A stretch of 64,000 bases of DNA from the NCBI GenBank assembly GCA_038380435.1, contig JAWZYU010000004.1, forward strand, positions 20,124,001 through 20,188,000. The letters run 5' to 3'. The notes under the pieces are model-generated. The model was not told where the DNA came from, did not search any database, and saw only the letters and a program-made list of their open reading frames with translations. The DNA comes from Ryuthela nishihirai (Eukaryota > Arthropoda > Arachnida > Araneae > Heptathelidae). Shown in pieces: positions 20,941-31,199 of this stretch (positions are counted from its first letter, which is position 1; the number at the start of each line of letters is the position of its first letter). The position numbers were made by a program, and so were the translations under genes.

Positions 20941-21559
20941 TCGACGGGTGAAAATCGCAATCTAATGACTTGCGTATGACCAAGGATGTCAAAGATCTCT
21001 ATTTATATGAGATGATTGAAAATCTATTAGAAATTTGGGATCGTCGCTAATTTCTTAAAATCTGATAGAAATGAAATGTAAAAAGTACTAAAAGGAAGAA
21101 ACAGGATTGTAACAGAGTCATAGTGTCATCACTCACCATATTAGAAGCTTTACAGTTGATGAAGGAAAGAAACTAAACACTGAACTCAGCTTTCGACCTC
21201 AGTTATATATTGCTCGTAACGCGATCTCGTGATATCTTGGGTTGCATTCTGACGTCCTGAGAGCGACTGAGGAGATGAGGATACTGAGACAGTTTCGAGT
21301 TGCGGCTTCTACGTTGTTTGCTAAGAATGTATCGTTTTCATATCTCGAATGTTGTAATATCTTGAATCGTCATCCGTTTTCTCTTCAAGAATGTGCAATA
21401 ATGATTGTTGTTTACGCTTTGTAATTTATGAGCCCAAAAGTCCAACTAGATTTTTTTTTCTTAAAAAATTGACAATAATATATATTTCGCAGTTCCTTAC
21501 AATTTGGCAAATATTGGAGTTGATTCGATTACATGACGCTGATTTCATATGCAAATGTA
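20941..21559. other. Unassigned AT-rich DNA
   Basis: No reading frame, repeat or motif that I can support. Confidence 0.4.
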
Positions 21560-21668
21560 CCTCGCTGCAACCCACGACGAATACATTGTGACTATGGTGT
21601 GTGTGACTCAATAGTTAAACACGACAAGTTTTGGAAGTACCAACCGTGTGATTTGCCACCGAGGACCG

Positions 21669-21989
21669 CTAGATTGCCAGACTTGTTACAGTTTTGTTTA
21701 GGTAGACATATCCTCCATGAAATGTAGCCAAATATCCCTCTCCCCTTGTCGCCCACCAGGCAATGCTCATGGGTTTGCGACAATTGGTACGCCGTTCCGT
21801 TATGTGGCGAGGAATCATCTTGCAGACACGATACTTATACGTGGACTGTAAGCTAAGATTGTCTCGCACGATATTGTGGACAGTCGACTGAGATACCTTA
21901 GTGGCTTTTGCGACCGTTCTTTGGGTTGCAGGGTTTTGTCCACTGGCCATTGTGCGGATCTTCTTGATAACATCTGGTTCTGGCCGCAC
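21669..21989 (-). pseudogene. Tc1/mariner-type transposase N terminus
   Basis: It reads MRPEPDVIKKIRTMASGQNP, then TVAKATKVSQSTVHNIVRDN and YRVCKMIPRHITERRTNCRK. This is the double helix-turn-helix region of a mariner-type transposase. After that, at about residue 75, it runs straight into terminal-repeat sequence, so the DDE domain was lost by an internal deletion. The upstream start is cut by the hAT MITE. Confidence 0.7.
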
Positions 21990-21998
21990 GCTCTACAC

Positions 21999-22171
21999 CA
22001 GGGATACTAAACCTTTTGGAAGTCGCGGGCAATTTGAAAATCTGGTACATGTCGCGCTATTATATATGTATTTTTTAACTGTTTTTCAGAAGGTTGGTCG
22101 TGTTCACGGGCCACAATTAAAGGTCAATGCTGGACACAAGTGGCCTGCTGGCCAGGGTTTGAACAACCTTG
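21999..22171. mobile_element. hAT-type MITE
   Basis: The left end CAGGGATACTAAACCTTTTG and the right end, inverted, CAAGGTTGTTCAAACCC are hAT-like terminal repeats. The 8-bp target duplication CTCTACAC / CTCTACAG (one mismatch) lies at 21991-21998 and 22172-22179. It is non-coding and sits inside the mariner-like element. Confidence 0.8.
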
Positions 22172-22502
22172 CTCTACAGTTTTCTGACGTGCTTACAACT
22201 TCAGGGGGTCCAGATGTTCTTTCGAGAAATGCTAAACTTTCTTGTTTTGTGCATCTTTATAATTTGTGATTGAGAATACTGGGCGTCGGAATTGGAAACG
22301 ATGCACCTACTGAAAACCTGTCGATCCTCGGTGGCATATCGCAGGGTTCGTGCATAGAAACCAATAACTATTGAGCCACTTACACCGTCGCAACAAACAA
22401 TTTATTCATCGTGGGTTGCACGCAAGCAATGTACAGTGAATAAGAGATCAGCTTCAGTATTAGCCTAATTGTAAGAAACTACAAAATATGTATTATTTAT
22501 AT

Positions 22503-23041
22503 TGCTGCAAATTTTTAAATGGATGACACTGTGCGTTAGTACAATAAGTATATTTAAAATACAAATTATAATACAGTGCAAATTATTACAAAAATATGGA
22601 TGAAATAACTTAGAAACAAACTACCATTGTTCATAAATTAATAACCCTTTTTCTACAGAGCATACAAGACCAGCTCTGTCTGTTCTACTAAACTACTACC
22701 TCTTTATTTTGTTTGTCATATCTCTTGAATTCCTTCACTTCAGGCGTAAACAATCCTTTGTCTTTGGTTAGATCACTAGATTTATCACACAAGCAAACCA
22801 AAACAACCACCCGGGCACACACCACATAAAGATATTTCTTGTTTTTACTTATCGTGCACTGACTCAGATTATCTAAACCTCCTTTTTGATCTGCACAACT
22901 TTTAACATTGTAATTCTATCATTCTCTTTTTCAGGTCGGTTCTACATTCAAATTCGTTTGTTGTATAAATTTCACCCAGATACGAACGTTCATGTCACGT
23001 TTTGTCATGAAGTCACTGCAGCGCGTTCATCTGTCGTAAAA
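22503..23041 (-). repeat. gypsy-2 3' LTR
   Basis: On the minus strand it should begin TGTT and end AACA. Here the outer end is TGCTGCAAAT (plus strand) and the inner end GTCGTAAAA, against TGTTGCAAAT and GTCGTAACA in the other LTR, so one base has changed at each end. Confidence 0.93.
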
Positions 23042-24152
23042 CTGCCCTCCTTAGGTCCTGTTCGTCCCGAAAAATTCCGGATTGCGAAGATTTTTCAGTT
23101 CTTTGATGAAATGGTGCGAAACGATCCACGTGAACCATCTTGCACTTTATAGTTGGATGTCGGCGAATGCGATATTCCACGTCGCAAATCCTGTTAACTA
23201 TCGTATATGGACCTTCCCAAGGTTTCTGAAAATTTGGAGAAAGCCTCTTCTTTCTATGTGGATTGTATAACCAGACAAGATCTCCTTGATTGAAAACAGT
23301 TCCATTTATTTTACTGTCGTATGTCGTTTTGGTTCTCTCGCTTGCTATGTTGATGTTATGTCTAACGGAGTGATGGATTTCTTCTAGTTGTTGTTTGAAT
23401 TCTTGTACGTATTGTGGAGTGGATACAGGCATTGCTTCTGGCCGACCATATAAAAGGTCACAGGGAAGACGTAGCTCTCTTCCAAAGAACATCATGGAAG
23501 TTGTCTGTCCAGTTGTCTCGTGCAATGCTGTTCTGTATGCCAACAAAAGGAGAGGTATATGGTGATCCCAGTCACGTTGATGGTCGTCGACAAACAATCC
23601 TACATGTTGTGCAATTGTCCTATTAAATTTCTTAACCATACCATCCGACTGAGGGCGTAGGGGAATTGTTGTGGTTTTCTGAATGTCTATTAGTTGGCAG
23701 ATGCCTTTAAACACATTGGATTCAAAATTCCGTCCTTGGTCAGAGTGGAGTTGTAAAGATACTCCATATCTACTAATCAAGCTATTTACTATCATCTCTG
23801 CCACTGTTGTTGCTTCTTGGTCTTGGATGGGATAGTACTCAGGCCACTTTGTGAAATAATCCATTACACACTACTAAATATCGATTTCCATCATCATTTC
23901 TAAGAAACGGATCCATTACATCAATGGCTCTTCTTTCAAAAGGGGCACCAACGTTATACGTCTGCAGCTTACCCGGACTCTTAGTCTTAGGGCCTTTCTC
24001 TGCCGCACAGGCTTCACATTGCCACACCATCTTTCAACGTGTGCCCTACTTTTCAGCCAATGAAATCGTTCTCTGGCTTTGGCTAATGTATTTTTAACAC
24101 AGAAGTGTCCTCTAGTGGCACTATCATGTACATCTTTCATCACTAGTACCAC
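23013..24152 (-). pseudogene. gypsy-2 integrase, disabled
   Basis: The zinc-binding region reads DVHDSATRGHFCVKNTLAKA (24152 onward). The core follows in other frames: AIDVMDPFLRNDDGNRYLVV (first Asp), then from 23864 MDYFTKWPEYYPI, LHSDQGRNFES (second Asp) and PQSDGMVKKFNRT. The third catalytic residue, normally Glu in MVERFNRT, is Lys (codon at 23631-23633). The C-terminal part with GDLVWLYNP and GPYTIV is intact and reads into the 3' LTR. Frameshifts separate the parts near 23850 and 23950-24030. Confidence 0.93.
23042..23052 (-). promoter_or_regulatory. gypsy-2 polypurine tract
   Basis: AAGGAGGGCAG on the minus strand directly abuts the 3' LTR, the position used to prime plus-strand DNA synthesis. 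Confidence 0.75.
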
Positions 24153-24303
24153 TCAGCAGCGAGTAAGGATTATCTGCCAACGGATCAGCTGTCCAATGGG
24201 ATTCTCCCATCTTCTGTATAATACACTGTCTTTCATTTCTAAGGAGTCCCACTGTGCCTTGTAACTTTTAGTAGTTGGACTATATCTGGAGATTTTCTCC
24301 CAA

Positions 24304-25831
24304 TTAGGTCTTTTTTTTTTCAATTAAATCCATTATTGGCTTTATATCTTCATCGTCTAGTTGGGCCTTTCTAATTTCAATTGGACTCCAGATGTTAGGA
24401 GTATCACTGCTTGCTTGTGTCGATACTATTTGTCTTATGGGCATTACCTCTTTAGTTCCAAATTTTAATTCTGCATTATAGCAATGTTTACAATTGTCAA
24501 TACATGGGCGTCGGAAAAGGGCATCTGCATTCTTATGCATTTTACCACTTCGATGTTCTATGGAGAAATCGTATTTTTGTAACCGTTTATCCACCTAGCG
24601 ATTTGTCCGTCAGGGATTTTAAAGTTTAGTAACCATCTAGGTGCAGCAAATCAGTGCGTATAAGGAATTTCTCGCCATAGAGATAATGATGAAAATGTTC
24701 TATTGCCTTTACTATTGCTAACAGTTCTTTTCGTGTTACACAATAATTCCTTTCTGGTGTGGATAGAGTTTTACTAAAGTATGAAATAACTTTCTCTTGT
24801 CCGTCTTGTTGTTGTGAAAGTACAGCACCAACTCCTGTGTTACTTGCGTCAGTATCTATTATGAATTGTTTTCCAGTTTGTGGGTACGCTAACACTGGTG
24901 CTGTGGAAAGAGCTTGCTTTTGCTGTTGGAAGGTTACATCACATTCGGTGGTCCACATGAACCGCTGGCCCTCCTCTGTCAGACGATGTAATGGCCTTGC
25001 GATGATAGAGAAACCCTTAACAAATCTTCTATAGTAGGTGCAAAGTCCAATAAAACTATGAAGTTGATGAACATCTTGTGGTGGAGGCCAGTCTCTTACA
25101 GCTTCTATGTTACTAGGATCAGTCATAATCCCTGATGTAGTGATCACATGACCAAGGTAATGAACTTCTTGCTAGAACAGTTTACACTTTGTCGGTCCCA
25201 ATTTTATCTTGACTGCCCTAAGTTTTTCAAACAGTTCACGAAGATTTCTCAAATGTTCTTGAAAGGTTTTTTCAAGAACGATGATGTCGTCCAAGTAAAC
25301 TAGGCAGACATCCCAAGACAAAACTTTGAGCACCGATTCCTTTAGTCGTTCAAACGTTGCAGGTATGTTGCAAAGTCCAAATGGCATCACTTTAAACTGA
25401 CAAAGTCTATTTCTTGTAGTGAAAGCTGTTTTCTCACGGTCTTCAGGATGTATACCAACTTACCAATAACCACTCTTTAAGTCTAATGTTGAGAACCATT
25501 CTGACCCAGAGAGAGTGTCCAGTGTATCATCAATCCTGGGTAAAGGAAAGCAGTCTTTCTTTGCTATATTATTTAATCTGCGATAATCTACACAAAATCG
25601 TGTAGATCCATTCTTTTTCTTCACAAGAACCACTGGTGATGTGCGGGGACTCTGTGGTGGTTCTATAATGTCTTGAGCTTCCATGTCCCTTATGAGTTGT
25701 TCTGTCTCCTCTCGTTTTGTCAATGGAAACCTTCTTGCCGGTAGATGGACTGGAGGAGAATCACCAGTGTTGATCTTATGTTCTGTCAGATTAGTACGGC
25801 CATATTCATTTGATGTGGCAGAAAATATGTC
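24304..25831 (-). pseudogene. gypsy-2 reverse transcriptase and RNase H, disabled
   Basis: In order: the RT entry FPLTKREETEQLIRDM, then VDYRRLN, FSTLDLKSGYW (first RT Asp), MPFGLCNIPATFERL, VYLDDII (catalytic DD) and the connection to RNase H with DTDASNTGVGAVLSQ and VTRKELLAIV. In-frame stops sit at the junction with gag-PR (25832), after SGYW (about 25462) and after KCKLF (about 25172). The last two replace a Gln-type codon. Two frameshifts follow near 24640 and 24595. The tether region before integrase continues to 24304. Confidence 0.95.
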
Positions 25832-27526
25832 TCAAGACTCTTTCAATAGGTTCTCGGCCTTAGCAGCTTGATCTTCAGTTAATATTCGTCTTATTTCTCT
25901 CCATAAGTCAGTAAGATGTGATGGGTTGTCCGTATGATGTTGGTTTGAGTCAGTAACTTCTGTTGTTTTTATACTTGTTATCCAAGTAATAGGTTCACAT
26001 ATTGCTAATTCGTCACCCTTTTTCAATATTCTATCGGATTTGTTACAGTTCATCACTCTGATAGGGATCTGTTCTTTATCTATATTGACTAAAGTCCTTG
26101 CAACCAGGATACCATGAGCCAAAGCTCCTTTACCAGAGGCATCAGTGACTGCCAATCGGAAGGCCCTAGAAGTCTCCGCCCGATGTCCACGGACTATAAT
26201 TTCACTTTGTGCTGCGATCTCTGTGTCTTCCGTCACTAATATTGGAGTCACGCTTGATGAAGAATCAGATATTCGGCTAAGCAAAGGAATCTTTTCTGTC
26301 TTATAGATGAGTAGGTTGTCACTGGATCTAATATTGAATCCATACTTCTTAAGGAAACCAAGGCCAAATATGCATTCATCATAGATGTCAGCGATGTAAA
26401 CAGGATGGTGTACCAGACAGCTACCAACTCGGAAGTTAAGTTCTATCTTTCCATGGACTTTATCACGATCTCCAGTGGCTGTTTGTAGGCTTATTTTAGG
26501 CCGTGTAGTATTCAAGTTTGAATGAGGTATTATTTTCTTTATTATATCCGTTCTGAGTGAAGTTACATTTGCATCAGTATAGACTATCATACGGCAAGGT
26601 ATTCCATTTATGGTTCCATCAGTTACTAATCCATCATTATCACCATGTAGTGTTGAAACGTGGGTGACTTCCACCGGGGCCAAACAATCAACAGCCAGCC
26701 TTTGTCTTTCACGTTGCTTCTGCTGGTTCTGTTCTCTGTTAGACGTGATTGAACTTTTTATCCACCACCTTTTGCAGTTGGCTCGAATATGTCCGTTCTT
26801 CCCACAATTCCAACACTGAAGATCTGTGGAAGTTTTGTAAGAAGAACCTTTTATGTCTTTCAAAACGGATAATATGGCTTTGGTTACTTCTTTCATTTCA
26901 CTATTTTTTTCTACAGTTTCTTCTGCACTCACAAACTTCACTGTACGTTTGTTCGCTCGGGAGGAAAGTATGGAGCACTCGTACTTCATACCATGTATCA
27001 CAGCTGACTTTAAGGATTCACCTTCCAACATCCTCAGAGGTTGTTGAGTGTCAGGGTCAGTAATAGCATTAATAAATTGTAATTGAGCTAAGTTATCTTG
27101 AATTTCTGGTGGACAATTACTATAAGCCAATCTAGCTAGACGCTCGATATCACTAGCAAGTTCTTGCAAAGTTTCACCACTCCTCTGCATGCGATGTTTA
27201 AATTGAGTCACATAGTATTGTTTTAAATAACTATCGCCAAACCTGAGTTCTAATGTAAAAACCAGACTTTGATAATCAAGTCGTTTTTTTTTTTCTCGAA
27301 CAGACTGTAACACTTCCGCAGCAAAATTTCTTAAGGAAGCTGCAAGAAAACTGGCCTTTTGGAATTCATTCCACTCATTAGCTCTAGCGATAACTTCAAA
27401 TTGTGTTTTAAATACTGTCCAAGATGATTGACCATCATATGTAGAAGGTTTAGTTGCATTTCTAGCGATATGTGTAATAACATTATTTTCACTAAACTTA
27501 CTATTATCACAAGAAGAAAGTAGCAT
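25832..27526 (-). pseudogene. gypsy-2 Gag and protease frame (564 codons)
   Basis: The capsid-type region starts NATKPSTYDGQSSWTVFKTQ and runs to about residue 200. A CCHC zinc knuckle CWNCGKNGHIRANC lies at about residue 240, for RNA binding. A retropepsin-like region follows, but the active-site triad DTG is replaced: the frame reads VYTDANVTSL (26573-26581), losing the catalytic Asp and the Gly. The frame stops at 25832 where RT should follow, so Gag-Pol continuity is broken. It is long for a decayed element, so the frame survived by chance or because Gag decayed later. Confidence 0.92.
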
Positions 27527-28035
27527 TTCATTTCCAAAATCTGAAACTGGCGTTCACAATCAGTTTTCACAATTTCAATTTCATGTATATAATATAACTT
27601 AACACTATCAAGATAATTTTTTATGCTGTCAATTTCAACCTTTAAACTATTATATGGTATATTGAGTTCGGTTTGAATGTCCTTACACTGATCAGCAATC
27701 TAACCAATTTGAGAAGCCATTTCGGCTTTCAAGTCATCACTTTGTCTAGCAAGGTCACCAATTTTGTTGTTTATGTCACTGTTTTGACTTGCAAGTTCAC
27801 TAATTTTGTTGTTCATGTCACTATTTTGAATAGAAAGTTAAGCTCTCAAATTATTTTTTTGTGTAGCCATATCGGCTTTCAAGCTATCACTTTGTCTTGC
27901 AAGTTCACCTATTTTATTACTTTGGGCAGATATATCACCTTTAATGTCATACTTTTGACTAGCAAGTTCACCAATTTCACCTCTTATATCAGTCATCAAC
28001 TTTACTAATTCATCCATACTTCTAGTTAACCGCAT
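27527..28035 (-). pseudogene. gypsy-2 Gag N terminus with 14-residue coiled-coil repeats
   Basis: Minus-strand frames give MRLTRSMDELVKLMTDIRGE and then repeats of the type NSDINNKIGDLARQ / NSDMNNKISELASQ, two heptads each, encoded by 42-bp tandem units at about 27700-27990. This predicts an extended coiled coil before the capsid. In-frame stops near 27838 and 27700 and a frameshift before 27526 separate it from the main Gag frame. Confidence 0.8.
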
Positions 28036-28053
28036 TCACGATAATAATAATAT

Positions 28054-28069
28054 CCCGCTGCTGACACCA
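28054..28069 (-). promoter_or_regulatory. gypsy-2 primer-binding site
   Basis: TGGTGTCAGCAGCGGG on the minus strand lies two bases after the 5' LTR. TGG at its start pairs with a tRNA CCA end. I did not assign the primer tRNA. Confidence 0.75.
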
Positions 28070-28071
28070 AA

Positions 28072-28610
28072 TGTTGCAAATTTTTAAATGGATGACACTG
28101 AGCATGAGTATAATAAGTATATTTAAAATACAAATTATAATACAGTGCAAATTATTACAAAAATATGGATGAAATAACTTAGAAACAAACTACTATTGTT
28201 CATAAATTAATAACTCTTTTTCTACAGAGCATACAAGACCAGCTCTGTCTGTTCTACTAAACTACTACCTCTTTATTTTGCTTGTCATATCTCTTGAATT
28301 CCTTCACTTCAGGCGTAAACAATCCTTCGTCTTTGGTTAGATCACTAGATTTATCACACTAGCAAAACAAAACAACCACCCGCGCACACACCACATAAAA
28401 ATATTTCTTGTTTTTACTTATCGTGCATTGACTCAGATTATCTAAACCTCCTTTTTGATCTGCACAACTTTTAACATTGTAATTCTATCATTCTCTTTTT
28501 CAGGTCGGTTCTGCATTCAAATTCGTTTGTTGTATAAATTTCACCCAGATACGAGCGTTCATGTCACGTTTTGTCATGAAGTCACTGCAGCGCGTTCATC
28601 TGTCGTAACA
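28072..28610 (-). repeat. gypsy-2 5' LTR
   Basis: It starts TGTTGCAAAT and ends GTCGTAACA (plus strand), a TGTT/AACA inverted pair at the tips. It ends next to the target duplication ATAT. Confidence 0.95.
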
Positions 28611-28921
28611 ATATGTATAATTCGTAGTGTAAAATTCTGCTCTGCTCTTGAATCGATTCGACGGGGTTTGTCAAAAATCGCTTTTCTTAATGCTTTCATC
28701 AAAGCTGGAAATCCTATCATCTCTTTTCCATTAGTAAACTCTTCCATCAGTTTAACGTTTATACTACGAACATTTCTTGAATAATTTCTCAAAGGATCAT
28801 CAGCTTGGTCTTTCCAAATTGTAGAATCCAAGGACACACAATTTAAAGTTTCATAAAATAAACGCATTTCGAAACGTGTTGGTTTCAAACTCCTTTGAAC
28901 ACTAGTAGTAGAAATTATCAT
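28574..28921 (-). CDS. Open frame of unknown function running into gypsy-2
   Basis: The frame reads MIISTTSVQRSLKPTRFEMR, then LFYETLNCVSL, LMEEFTNGKEMIGFPALMKA and FDKPRRIDSRAEQNFTLRII, and then enters the LTR at 28610. The composition is protein-like, not AT-biased junk, so it may be an old host exon or an unrecognised element into which gypsy-2 jumped. If the LTR element and one ATAT are removed, the frame runs on about ten residues from 22498 leftward and then stops. I recognise no domain. Confidence 0.3.
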   Translation of the reverse strand: MIISTTSVQRSLKPTRFEMRLFYETLNCVSLDSTIWKDQADDPLRNYSRNVRSINVKLMEEFTNGKEMIGFPALMKALRKAIFDKPRRIDSRAEQNFTLRIIHIVTTDERAAVTS

Positions 28922-29504
28922 AAATGATCTAATTGCTTTTGTAGAGTGTTTTCAATCTTTAGTCACAACTCAAGAGAAAATGCTATCTTCGAAGAATGGA
29001 GAAGTAGGCCTCTTTTTTTGTCTTCTCTGGGGAATGAAAAATTGCTCTAAACATTATGCTATTGTATATTTCTTAACCATAACAAATAATAAAATACCTC
29101 CTAAGAGAGATATTCGCAAATTCTTGCGAGAAAGATTTGATAATGCTCTCATGACGTTCATTGAGAGTGAGACGATATGTCGAATTCAGAGTTTCAGATG
29201 ATTTTAATGCTATCTAAGGAAATACATATGGTTTTTTACATTTTCCTGAATTTGGCACAGGCAAGTTTTGTTCAAAGAAAATAATTTCATATATGGTCTC
29301 TGCGTTTATATTCTAAGCAATAATTTCTGGGAATTATTTCTGAGAATAAAAAACCGTTAACTGACTAAAATTTAATTCAGAAAAGTATCTTTCATACCCA
29401 GAAATGTGTGAGAAAGTTTAACCGCCGTCACTAGTTATATCTGAATTGTTATTTATTGTTGGCATCTAATTTCTTCTTGACGTATAGTTGTGTATACGTT
29501 GATG
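28922..29504. other. AT-rich DNA without recognised feature
   Basis: A short plus-strand open frame at 28980-29201 has no recognisable domain. Nothing else is visible. Confidence 0.4.
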
Positions 29505-29838
29505 ACATTGGTTTTAACTCTGAACGACCTTTTTGCGCATAAAATGGACTAAATGACCAGGTCACATTAACCCAATACTCAGAGTTGGGTAGAGATAGGG
29601 GATTCACTAGCTAGGAGAAAGATGCAAGCCTCCAGTCAAGGCCAAACTAAGTGTTCTTTAATGTGCCCAGTACTTAATTTCCCTTCCGATGGACGGTAAC
29701 CTCTCAAAGCTTTCCATTGTCTCCTTCCTTTAACACCGACAATTGTCAGTGGAAGCCCAATTGGGACTCGAATCCGGAAACAAGAGGTTACTAGTCGAGT
29801 GCTCTGACGACTGAGTCAACCTTTTCCCCTCTGCTCGG
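29505..29838 (-). mobile_element. Old diverged SINE-A
   Basis: On the minus strand the head reads AGGTTGACTCAGTCGTCAGA and the B box GATTCGAGTCC, with the core GGGCACATTAAAGAACAC further on. The tail runs out near TGCGCAAAAAGGTCGTTCAG. Many substitutions mark it as one of the older copies. Confidence 0.7.
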
Positions 29839-30691
29839 TGTACAAAAAATGTCTTATATTTTTATCACCAAATGTAAATTTATTTCTTTTTTTAAGCCGA
29901 AATGTTGAAGACATTTTTGAAGCACATTTGTACTTGCTATGAGCTTGCTAATGAAGAAACCCTAAACAAAATAAATACATATTATTAAACCAACCAAATT
30001 TTTTCCCTATCCATATCATGATGGCAAGAAAAGGAAAAAAAATTAGCCAAATTAGAAGATAGAATAAAAACCCAGGAAATTGGCTCCTCCAATGATAATG
30101 AACACCGTGCAGAAGCTGAACCTGATTTAAAGGAAATTCCGAAAGTTAACAGTCAACAAGATATGACTAGGAGAAAAAAAATAACAAGATCGGTAGAAAA
30201 ACTAGTAAACCAGGATATCAATCCCCCAATGATAATGAACACCATGAAGAAGCTGAACCTGAATTGCACGACGTCCCAAGCCTAAACTGCCTACAGGACG
30301 GCTCTGAACCACCGTCAAGTGCCACAGTCGGCATTATTGGCTGCCTCCCTGACCGATATTGGTATGGAAGCAATTTAAAAGAGCTTACTTCTTTCTTTAA
30401 TATCCAAATAAAGCTCAGATTCACTCGCAACGAAAACGAATTATTAGAATTAGGCAGACTAGAGACTGCAGCTCGCAGCAGGGAACTTAAAACTATTTGG
30501 GGCCATCCTATTAAAGTACAATATCCAAAAGAGCACAAATTTAAACCCCAAGGCTTAATCTTAGGAGTTCCTACGAGGATTTCAAATAAAGAAATTCTTG
30601 AATGCACCAGGGATCAAGGGGTAACGGATATGCACAGAATGATGATTTGTGAAAAAAAGTCCTGTCACGCTACAGTATGTAAGCAGTCCTA

Positions 30692-31199
30692 AAAAAAAAA
30701 ATACCCCCTCAAGCAGCTGCTTGCCACAGAGGTCTAACAGGATTTGGGTTGGGTTGTTTTACCTCTGAGCGGCACTTTTTTGCACACCATGGGCTAAATG
30801 GCCAGGCCACAAGGACCCCGAAGGCTCAGAGAAGGTTGGGGGAGGGGACCCACTGGAACAGCTGTTGGGAGACAGATGGTAGCCTCCCGTCAAGGCCATC
30901 CAGCGTGTTCTTTAACGTGCACAGGGTATGGCTCTCCCGCACACGGGACCACGGCTTAACGTCCCATCCGACGGACGGCGGCCTTTCCAAGCCCATCGGT
31001 GTCCCCTACTGACCGTGGGCAGGGCGGGGAAAGGTCTAACAGGAGCCTGTCAGTTTATATGCCACAGCAGGAGATCTGAGACGATGGCAGGACCTCAGCA
31101 GAAAAACGACACACACATCCATGCCTAAATCCGGGGCTCGAACCCAGGTCCCTTAGATCAGTAGCCAAGCGTGCTAACCACTCGGCCACGGGACGGCTT
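30692..31199 (-). mobile_element. SINE-B (tRNA-Ser/Leu-like head), split by SINE-A
   Basis: On the minus strand it starts CCGTCCCGTGGCCGAGTGGT TAGCACGC and has the B box GGTTCGAGCCC. It ends in a poly-T-type tail next to 30692. The 11-bp target duplication AAGCAGTCCTA lies at 30681-30691 and 31200-31210. Without the nested SINE-A the body is about 206 bp. Confidence 0.85.
30743..31031 (-). mobile_element. SINE-A, 5'-truncated, nested in SINE-B
   Basis: The family tail GGGTTGGGTTGTTTTACCTC is at the left and the sequence stops at CCCCGCCCTGCCCACGGTC before the tRNA head. The 13-bp duplication AGGTCTAACAGGA lies at 30730-30742 and 31032-31044. Confidence 0.93.

Larger units (their letters stand above)
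21560..22432 (-). mobile_element. Long-TIR mariner-like transposon, internally deleted
   Basis: About 130 bases at the left (CCTCGCTGCAACCCACGACG to CCACCGAGGACCGCTAGATT) recur inverted at the right (about 22290-22432). TA occurs at both edges. The interior keeps only the N-terminal part of a transposase on the minus strand and is split by a hAT MITE at 21999-22171. A third end copy lies at 11839-11990. Confidence 0.75.
22503..28610 (-). mobile_element. gypsy-2: complete-length Ty3/gypsy LTR retrotransposon
   Basis: Two 539-bp LTRs enclose gag, protease, RT, RNase H and integrase in Ty3/gypsy order on the minus strand, with a PBS and a PPT at the right places. The target duplication ATAT lies at 22499-22502 and 28611-28614. 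The LTRs differ at roughly 15-20 positions by eye, which suggests an old insertion. Premature stops, frameshifts and changed catalytic residues make it inactive. Confidence 0.95.

Noticed and set aside
27700..28000. Regularly spaced repeats that could suggest a CRISPR array
   Set aside because: The 42-bp units are contiguous, without spacers, and encode heptads of a gypsy Gag in eukaryotic DNA.
31137..31199. Possible tRNA-Ser/Leu gene on the minus strand
   Set aside because: It is the head of SINE-B, bracketed by the SINE target duplication; no variable arm or acceptor stem closes.
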